13,291 nt of DNA from Euperipatoides rowelli (lineage: Eukaryota > Onychophora > Udeonychophora > Euonychophora > Peripatopsidae). The stretch lies in assembly GCA_003024985.2 (NCBI GenBank), contig PXIH01S0007826.1; one strand, 5' to 3'. Position 1 is the stretch's first letter, and each line of letters begins with the position of its first letter. Below the pieces are notes generated by a model, which searched no databases, was not told where the DNA came from, and saw only the letters and a program-made list of their open reading frames with translations. The position numbers and the translations under genes were made by a program. Shown piece by piece: positions 8,627 to 13,291 of the stretch.

Positions 8627-9750
8627 TATTATGGTCTTTCTATTTTTTTCTTTCTCTATTAATTGTTATTCAGCCTAGCTAATTCTACTACCTCCATTTT
8701 TAGTTCCTGCATTTGTTTATTTAAGTTTGGTTCATTAATGGGGCTTACCGATATTACGTTACATGCTTTTTGTTTTGCCTCATGCATTTTAAATTTCCTC
8801 TCTAACACCTCGATGTAACTCATACTTTCTTTTAAGCTTATTTCTCTGTGCCTAATTAACTCTATGCTTAGATTTGGTGCTAGTCCCTCTCTATATTTTT
8901 CGAGTATCATTCGATTGTACTCGCTTAATGGAGAACCCGTGGGTGGTCTTAGTGGTTCCGCCAGCGCAAATAGCCTTAACCTATACCCCCCACAGTAGTC
9001 TCATCTCGTCCTTGGGTACAGTCATTTAACAGTTTGCAGGACTGTTCCTTGTCTATCTGTAGTGAAAATAGTTGCCTCAAGTCTTGTAATCGTTCCTCCA
9101 TGGTCAAGAAATTTTGACTGCCTAAACCAGCCATGTATACTGCCTTAGCCTTCCCCACTATTCTCTTCTCTAAAATGGAACGTGCATGTGTGTCAGGCCA
9201 TTTGCAATGTGCCCTAAGCACTCTAAATTCTATTATAAAATGTTCAATTCCAAACACATCACCCTCAAAAAGTTGGAAGGCAGCTAGTTCGGAGGAAGCA
9301 TCATGTCCACTATATCCAGGCCAGTTGTCAGGCATTTGGCAGATAATGTTTATAGGGTTTTTGTTTGGATCATAAGTTTGGCTTGGGGGAGTCAATTCGT
9401 ACATGGTCCTAGCGTTAGATGGGACCACTAATAATTGGACTACTTTGCTCGGGCATGTGCACTAGAGGCCTCATTACGTTATAATCAGGATGGTTTGTCT
9501 GCCCTTCAGATATTAAAGCTTCGAGCATTCATATAGAGGCGGCTAACTCAGCTTTTAAATTGCTAATAATTCCTCTAGAGCCTACGATCGCCCTACCCTG
9601 CTCTTCTAACTCCTCTCTCAATTCTCTTATTAATTTATCTCTTTTTTCAATTTCCTTGGTATCAGCAATTTTGAGAAAGTTATTAGAAGAATCACTCGCT
9701 CTTCTTGCAGATGCTGGATCCGGATCTTTGACGGTCATTGTACTGGACAA

Positions 9751-10136
9751 GACTTCTTGTGGCTTAAAAGTAATGGTTTGACTATCACCTTCAGATATAT
9801 TTCAAAAAATTTTTTAGAATTAATAAAGTTTATATTATTTAAAAATTACACTTTACACAAAAATATTACAATTCAAAATATAGACTATTTGTGTATGTGT
9901 GAGACCTCGTATTGAAACAAACCTAGCATTCACTGAGAAGCTATATCCGAAGCTCATCAACATGGTGTAAGCAAAGTAACTCGTAACTTAGGTTAAAATT
10001 TAGATATGCCATGCAGACGCTACAGTGAATTTTCAAATAAAATAAATTTAGGCTATCATACTTGTCAAAAAAATTGAAATTTTTGCTAGTCTGACTAAAA
10101 TATCTATTTCGGGCTGCCCTTTTGCTAATTTAAATC
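9751..10136 (-). other. 5' leader of the retroelement
   Basis: Between the primer-binding site and the first gag ATG lie ~385 bases of AT-rich DNA with no open frame of note. This is where packaging signals would sit; none can be identified by eye. Confidence 0.55.
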
Positions 10137-10154
10137 ATCCTGGTCACGGCACCA
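10137..10154 (-). promoter_or_regulatory. Primer-binding site for tRNA-His
   Basis: The plus strand reads ATCCTGGTCACGGCACCA, which from memory equals the 3' end of an arthropod tRNA-His (CACGGCA plus CCA) over 18 bases, so the minus strand can pair with that tRNA as primer. It lies 16 bases inside the LTR edge at 10171, farther than is usual. The rest of a tRNA is absent, so this is not a tRNA gene. Confidence 0.8.
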
Positions 10155-10170
10155 AAATTTTATCACCATA

Positions 10171-10470
10171 TGTCAGATACTACACTCTAGTAAGGCTTCG
10201 TCGGACTGGAAATAGCCTATCTCATAGAGCTTACCTCCCCCTATATTAGCTTTATTCTATCACGAGACAGACTATTGGATTAGATAAGCTAATTTACATC
10301 TTAGCTTGACACGATCTATTACTGCCATGACACCCAGCTGAGCTGGGCCAGCTCCGAGGTCGGCATACCCTACACTAGCATGGAAGATAGTGGGTCTCTG
10401 AGGCCAGCATAGACCTACACTCGCATGGAAGGCAAGGGAGCATAATCAGTCTTGATTGTGCCTACTAAAG
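10171..10470 (-). repeat. Right LTR (5' LTR of the minus-strand element)
   Basis: It is a copy of 8-288 with scattered substitutions and indels. A ~16-base insertion near 10335-10350 contributes to the near-palindrome GAGCTGGGCCAGCTC (10340-10354), absent from the left copy. The right edge is set by loss of similarity after CCTACTAAAG. A weaker match (AAAGGTGGGACC against AAAGCGGGATCC) may extend it by ~14 bases. Confidence 0.88.
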
Positions 10471-10593
10471 TGAGAAAGGTGGGACCAATTAAATTGCAGC
10501 TTAATTTTGTTTGACCAAAAAGCACGGACCCTGAGAAGACATGCACGGACCGCAGTGAAAGCTATGCTAATTTTTTAAGCAGGAAAGCCGCTC
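10471..10593. other. Junction between LTR and gene cluster
   Basis: The stretch contains a direct repeat GCACGGACC (10522-10530 and 10543-10551, 21 bases apart) and an AATTAA/TTAATT hairpin near 10490. It sits just upstream of the gene A promoter, so the repeats could be regulatory sites. Confidence 0.4.
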
Positions 10594-10675
10594 ATTGGTT
10601 AAGCTCTAAATGATGTCATGACATTTCAATCCGAAGCTAGTGTATAAAAACCCCATTGGATAATGTTATGTCACT
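10594..10675 (+). promoter_or_regulatory. Promoter of gene A: CCAAT, palindrome, TATA, initiator
   Basis: In order there are an inverted CCAAT box (ATTGG, 10594-10598), a perfect 12-bp palindrome ATGTCATGACAT (10613-10624), TATAAAAA (10643-10650) and TCACT (10671-10675). The A of TCACT lies 30 bases from the first T of the TATA box, the expected distance for an animal Inr (arthropod type TCA-G/T-T). If transcription starts there, the ATG at 10663 is outside the mRNA. Confidence 0.65.
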
Positions 10676-10752
10676 ATTTTCCTCTACAGTACTACTGTAG
10701 ACAGAGAACCATTCAACATTATTTTTTACCGAAGCCATTCGGCACAACTACA

Positions 10753-11952
10753 ATGCAAGCCATAAACGTTACACCAAGCGCTGGAGCCCTGAAGCCGGAT
10801 GGAGCTAATGCCATTAGTGTGATTAGAAGTGTAGAAGATGTTAGAGGCCTCAACCCCAACCCCACCAATGTTATACTGAATGCGGCAGGGGTTGAGACCC
10901 TTAATCCCGGTGATTTCCTGATGGGGGAAGATACTCTAGAATCCCAAGACATTAACAGTGTCCTTTTGACTCTTCTCCAGGTGGAGAAAGCTGAGCTGAA
11001 ATGGGGGATCACCGTGCAGTGTGATCGTAGCAGCTGCCACGGAGAAGTACCGCCTGGAGGAGTTGAAAGTCAAGGAGAAGGAAATCGGTATGTAGTTTTT
11101 TAAAAATATTTTCTAAGTCTTTTTTATTTTACTATATGTTCTATATGTATTATAAAAAAATTTCTAAGCCTTTTTATATTTTAGTTATTGAATAGATACT
11201 CATTATTTTTTAGAAAACATCAAGCCCATTATGAAGGAGCCGGTAGCGGAAGTCATTACCATTGAAGATGATGAAGCACCTCCACCATCCCAACCACCAG
11301 CAGCACCCACAGCATCTCCCATCAAATGTGGCTACTTCCTCTGTGATGAGACCGCCATACAGGGGAGGGAATTCTGTGCGAACCCGGAGCATTACTATGA
11401 TGGGTTTACACAACCAATACCCGACTTCACGGATCTGGAGTTTGAAGTAGCCACATTGCTGGATTCCACCACTGCCTCTACAATATTCCCCTCACCATCC
11501 CAAGACTTTATCATCTCAACACCATCCCTCACATACGAACTAGATTCCTCCACATTAACCTCCATCCTCACCCCACCACCACTTACATCCACTTCATTGG
11601 AGATTCAACCGCCGGCATCCTCTACACCACCACCAACATCCTCTAACCATCAAACCAGGAAGAACTCCCCATCACCCCTGACAATCAAATCATTCCTCGA
11701 CTTCTTCTGGAAAATATAAAGAAGAAGTCATTCATTTACAAATGTTATGATCGGGGCTGTAATATCCCAGAGGTTGAGGGGATGTATTTTTATGCTGAAC
11801 ACTACTCCAACCAGCTGGGACATCGAAAATTGTACAACGAGTATTATGGCATTACAGCTCCGATCAAGAGGCAGCAGATTTACATTCCTCTTCTGAAGAC
11901 GAGAAGGAAGAAGAAGCCTACCCCCCATCAAGTTTTATCCCATACTCCCTAA
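10753..11952 (+). CDS. Gene A: coiled-coil, Pro-rich protein with two Cys/His modules
   Basis: Unrecognised. The start at 10753 is the first ATG after the inferred initiator in the long frame. Exon 1 codes for a mostly polar N-terminal part and, near its end, a charged coiled-coil-like helix (EKYRLEELKVKEKEI). The 126-base intron joins exon 2, which has a SUMO-interaction-like motif VITIEDDE (11252-11275), a first module C-x4-C-x10-C-x4-H (11327-11392), a long Pro/Ser/Thr-rich stretch, and a second module (11743-11802) with C-x4-C and His. The second module has Tyr at the third Cys position. A basic tail (KTRRKKK) ends at 11950-11952. Two frame changes are needed, around 11000-11020 and around 11705, so it is either a pseudogene or affected by sequencing error. 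The layout suggests a nuclear, nucleic-acid- or SUMO-binding regulator; this is inference. Confidence 0.6.
11088..11213 (+). other. Intron of gene A
   Basis: The donor is GTATGT at 11088 and the acceptor is the T-rich tract CATTATTTTTTAG ending at 11213. Removing 126 bases joins the coiled-coil frame (phase 1 at 11087) to the exon 2 frame with no stop. Another AG at 11183-11184 leads directly to a stop in that phase. Confidence 0.7.
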
Positions 11953-12030
11953 ACCATAAGTCTTCCTAAGCTGCCATCAAGTTTCACCACATCCTCCCCC
12001 CAAACCATAACCCTTCCTAAGCTGCCATCA
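11951..12030 (+). repeat. Direct repeat at the 3' end of gene A
   Basis: Two 29-base copies (11951-11979 and 12002-12030), with period 51, differ at two positions and share CTTCCTAAGCTGCCATCA. The first copy overlaps the gene A stop codon. Confidence 0.75.
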
Positions 12031-12054
12031 TGACATCTCATCTACAAATAACTC

Positions 12055-12199
12055 TGATTGGATAACCCTAATTGAATAATGAACTCTGATTGGATAACTA
12101 ACCAATTAAAAAGTAAGCAACAACCTAATGAACTTTTTCAACCAATCATATGAAGGACATCTCCTATATAAACTTTCAAATTTATTTTTATATTAGATT
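12055..12199 (+). promoter_or_regulatory. Promoter of gene B: four CCAAT boxes and TATA
   Basis: TGATTGG occurs at 12055-12061 and 12087-12093, inside a 17-base direct repeat (12050-12066 and 12082-12098). CCAAT follows at 12102-12106 and CCAATCA at 12142-12148, then TATATAAACTTT at 12165-12176. The last CCAATCA-TATA pair matches the gene C promoter almost base for base in layout. A weak initiator-like TTAGATT lies 30 bases after the TATA box. Confidence 0.65.
12105..12110 (+). terminator. Possible poly(A) signal ATTAAA for gene A
   Basis: ATTAAA is the commonest variant of AATAAA and the nearest candidate after the gene A stop, about 150 bases downstream. It overlaps a CCAAT box of the gene B promoter, so it may be coincidental. 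Confidence 0.25.
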
Positions 12200-12230
12200 A
12201 ATTTACTATTAGCTGTTTGAATATATTAAA

Positions 12231-12467
12231 ATGGTTACTTCACTCAAGATGGATTTTAATCGTAATACATTTATAACAAGACACCCTTACTCAATTGCTT
12301 TCCTACTTAAATGGTTTTGTGTAAGACAAATCCTATGCATCTTAATAATATTAATGGATATTATAAGGACTTTGAATCCGTTAGATGATATTTCTCCAGG
12401 AAATAATACAACATTATTCAATCAAATGGAAGATGTGATGTCATTGATCAACTCTTCAACCAATTGA
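12231..12467 (+). CDS. Gene B: small hydrophobic protein, 78 residues
   Basis: Unrecognised. The ATG at 12231 is 66 bases after the TATA box and is the first ATG of the inferred transcript. The short N-terminal part (residues 1-19) has several basic residues and is followed by a hydrophobic segment at about residues 20-45, most strongly 33-42, interrupted by Lys27 and Arg32. The C-terminal half is polar, with N-x-T/S sequons at Asn58, Asn59 and Asn74. It could be a single-pass membrane protein with the C-terminal half outside. The stop at 12465-12467 falls among the CCAAT boxes of the next promoter, so genes B and C are tightly packed. There is no stop or frame break inside, but at 78 codons in AT-rich DNA chance remains possible; the promoter is the main support. 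Confidence 0.5.
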   Translation: MVTSLKMDFNRNTFITRHPYSIAFLLKWFCVRQILCILIILMDIIRTLNPLDDISPGNNTTLFNQMEDVMSLINSSTN

Positions 12468-12471
12468 GCAA

Positions 12472-12540
12472 TGATTGGTTCATTTCACTAGCCAATCAAA
12501 ATGAGAGATGAGTGGTATATAAACTTTTAATTTTTTCATT
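12472..12540 (+). promoter_or_regulatory. Promoter of gene C: inverted CCAAT pair and TATA
   Basis: TGATTGG (12472-12478) and CCAATCA (12492-12498) form a perfect 7-bp inverted repeat, with TATATAAACTTT at 12516-12527. From CCAAT to TATA is 24 bases, against 23 in the gene B promoter. TCATT at 12536-12540 may act as initiator, though it is a little close. Confidence 0.65.
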
Positions 12541-12590
12541 ACATTATTTCGCCGCTGATACTTGAACTATATGTTCTCATTTCACCGCTG

Positions 12591-12612
12591 TTGGAATTAT
12601 GTTTTATTCCAA
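12591..12612 (+). repeat. Hairpin in the gene C leader
   Basis: TTGGAAT and ATTCCAA form a perfect 7-bp stem with an eight-base loop that contains an upstream ATG. It lies in the ~140-base leader between the inferred start of transcription and the gene C ATG and could affect translation. Confidence 0.4.
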
Positions 12613-12680
12613 CTACTATTGAAACAATTATGAGTTATTCCAAAAATGAATATTCGAACATTAATTAGAAAAGTAATGAA

Positions 12681-13291
12681 ATGTTTCCACATTATAATGC
12701 AGTGAGTTCCGTACTTGAAAATAAAATTTTATCTCAACCCATGAATCATTATGCTGATATAGAAGATGGACCTACCAATCATTATGCCAACCTGATCTAT
12801 CCACCACCAACACTTACCCAAAGCAGATCAGCACCATTACCGACTATAAGCACACCTGTTGAAAGTAATATTCCATTGGACTTTAATGAAATCCAAACAT
12901 CACTTCATCTACTCGTATCCAAAATGGGAAGAATTTTTAATNGTTGAAAGTAATATTCCATTGGACTTTAATGAAATCCAAACATCACTTCATCTACTCG
13001 TATCCAAAATGGGAAGAATTTTTAATCTCAAGGACCAACTAACCTACGAATGTTATAACCATATTAAAAATGTTTACACTACCATGAAAGATTTCCAAAA
13101 GAAAATTGATCTCTCATTAACAATGAACTTTATTAATCATTTTAATTTTATGGAGTACATCCACCAGTGCATATATTTTGATTTAATGTTTTTGCATAAA
13201 GAAAAGAAACCAAATGTAACTCCTGAAGAACTAAAATATAAATGTAAAAAAATATTATCTAAAAGACTTTTACAAGAGACTATTTTCATGG
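12681..13291 (+). CDS. Gene C: partial, helical protein, 3' end beyond the window
   Basis: Unrecognised. The chosen ATG (12681) begins the only long frame after the promoter; stops precede it in that frame, and earlier ATGs (12646, 12676) are in other frames. The N-terminal part repeats NHYA twice and has IYPPPTL, which fits the YPx(n)L late-domain pattern. The rest is rich in Leu, Ile, Lys and Phe and looks helical. The frame is interrupted at 12942 by an N followed by an exact copy of the preceding 84 bases. If one copy and the N are an assembly artefact, a single frame stays open from 12681 to the window end, at least ~175 codons. After the N the coding phase is that of 12943-13291. I infer an intact gene in the organism. 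Confidence 0.6.
12858..13026 (+). repeat. Exact 84-bp duplication around one N
   Basis: 12858-12941 and 12943-13026 are identical and separated only by N at 12942. This is the pattern left when two overlapping contigs are abutted with a placeholder instead of merged. The coding frame of gene C resumes correctly only if 85 bases are discounted. Confidence 0.9.

Larger units (their letters stand above)
8501..9750 (-). pseudogene. gag: gag of Ty3/gypsy element, inactivated
   Basis: The likely start is the ATG at 9748-9750, opening an N-terminal coiled-coil-like segment (KEIEKRDKLIRELREELEEQ). A stop at 9526-9528 and a frame change near 9428 lead into a capsid-like part (9428-8976) with SELAAFQLFEGD and WPDTHARSILEKRIVGKA. 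A second shift near 8976 gives a helical part with a YREGL segment. The nucleocapsid follows with one zinc knuckle (8585-8626), and the frame ends at 8501-8503. Gag would form the particle and package element RNA. The fold assignment is from context and helix pattern, not a family match. Confidence 0.8.
8..10470 (-). mobile_element. Degenerate Ty3/gypsy LTR retrotransposon
   Basis: A ~10.4 kb element on the minus strand is delimited by two similar ~280-300 bp repeats in direct orientation. Read right to left it shows LTR, tRNA-His primer-binding site, leader, gag, protease, reverse transcriptase, RNase H, integrase, GPY/F module and LTR. Integrase after RNase H, the YLDD reverse-transcriptase motif and the GPY/F module are typical of Ty3/gypsy (Metaviridae-like) elements, not Copia or BEL/Pao. 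In-frame stops, frameshifts, lost zinc ligands and roughly 8-10 % LTR divergence (hand estimate) show an old, inactive copy. The 4.2 kb between the end of pol and the left LTR is abnormally long, so either other DNA has inserted there or the left LTR belongs to another copy. Confidence 0.85.

Noticed and set aside
10137-10154. tRNA-His gene
   Set aside because: Only the 3' terminal bases including CCA are present, with no cloverleaf upstream; a templated CCA next to an LTR marks a primer-binding site.
10663-11103. 146-codon open frame starting at 10663 as the complete gene A product
   Set aside because: Its ATG lies before the predicted transcription start (TATA at 10643, initiator at 10671). 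Its last ~35 codons run past a good splice donor in a frame without coding character.
11395-11931. Minus-strand frames opposite gene A exon 2
   Set aside because: They mirror the Pro/Ser/Thr-rich coding sequence and have no promoter or domain of their own.

Overview
The window looks like animal (invertebrate, perhaps arthropod) nuclear DNA. It is strongly AT-rich, carries a decayed Ty3/gypsy LTR retrotransposon, uses a GT...AG intron, and has TATA/initiator promoters. Nothing in it is bacterial: there is no operon, Shine-Dalgarno pattern or CRISPR. The crustacean/arthropod assignment is only a guess from general character.

Left and centre (1-10470): a minus-strand Ty3/gypsy element about 10.4 kb long, bounded by two diverged copies of one ~280-300 bp LTR (8-288 and 10171-10470). 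Read right to left it has the 5' LTR, a primer-binding site matching the 3' end of tRNA-His (10137-10154), a leader, gag with a coiled coil and a CCHC knuckle, a candidate -1 frameshift heptamer (8522-8528), then protease, reverse transcriptase, RNase H, integrase with GPY/F module, and a charged tail ending at 4463. All coding parts are broken by stops and frameshifts, and several metal-binding residues are lost, so it is a fossil. Between the end of pol and the left LTR lie ~4.2 kb of AT-rich DNA with no recognisable gene. That stretch has several perfect hairpins, a family of hairpins sharing AACCC...AATAAAGGGTT, and one GC-richer island (3755-4145).

Right (10471-13291): a compact cluster of three plus-strand genes, A, B and C, each behind its own CCAAT/TATA promoter. 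The promoters of B and C share a nearly superposable module (CCAATCA, 16-17 bases, TATATAAACTTT) and TGATTGG/CCAATCA inverted pairs. Gene A is spliced, has a coiled-coil-like N-terminal part, a SUMO-interaction-like motif, a Pro/Ser/Thr-rich centre and two Cys/His zinc-finger-like modules, but needs two frame changes to read through. Gene B is a small hydrophobic protein. Gene C is a helical protein that runs off the window. I recognise none of the three. Close packing, one-gene-one-promoter organisation and shared promoter design resemble an integrated DNA virus or virus-like mobile element, but this is inference. An 84-bp exact duplication around a single N in gene C is almost certainly an assembly join.

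The most unusual observation is that the GC-rich island inside the retroelement's 3' region has an open frame with the same C-x4-C-x10-C spacing as the first zinc module of gene A, which may link the two halves of the window.
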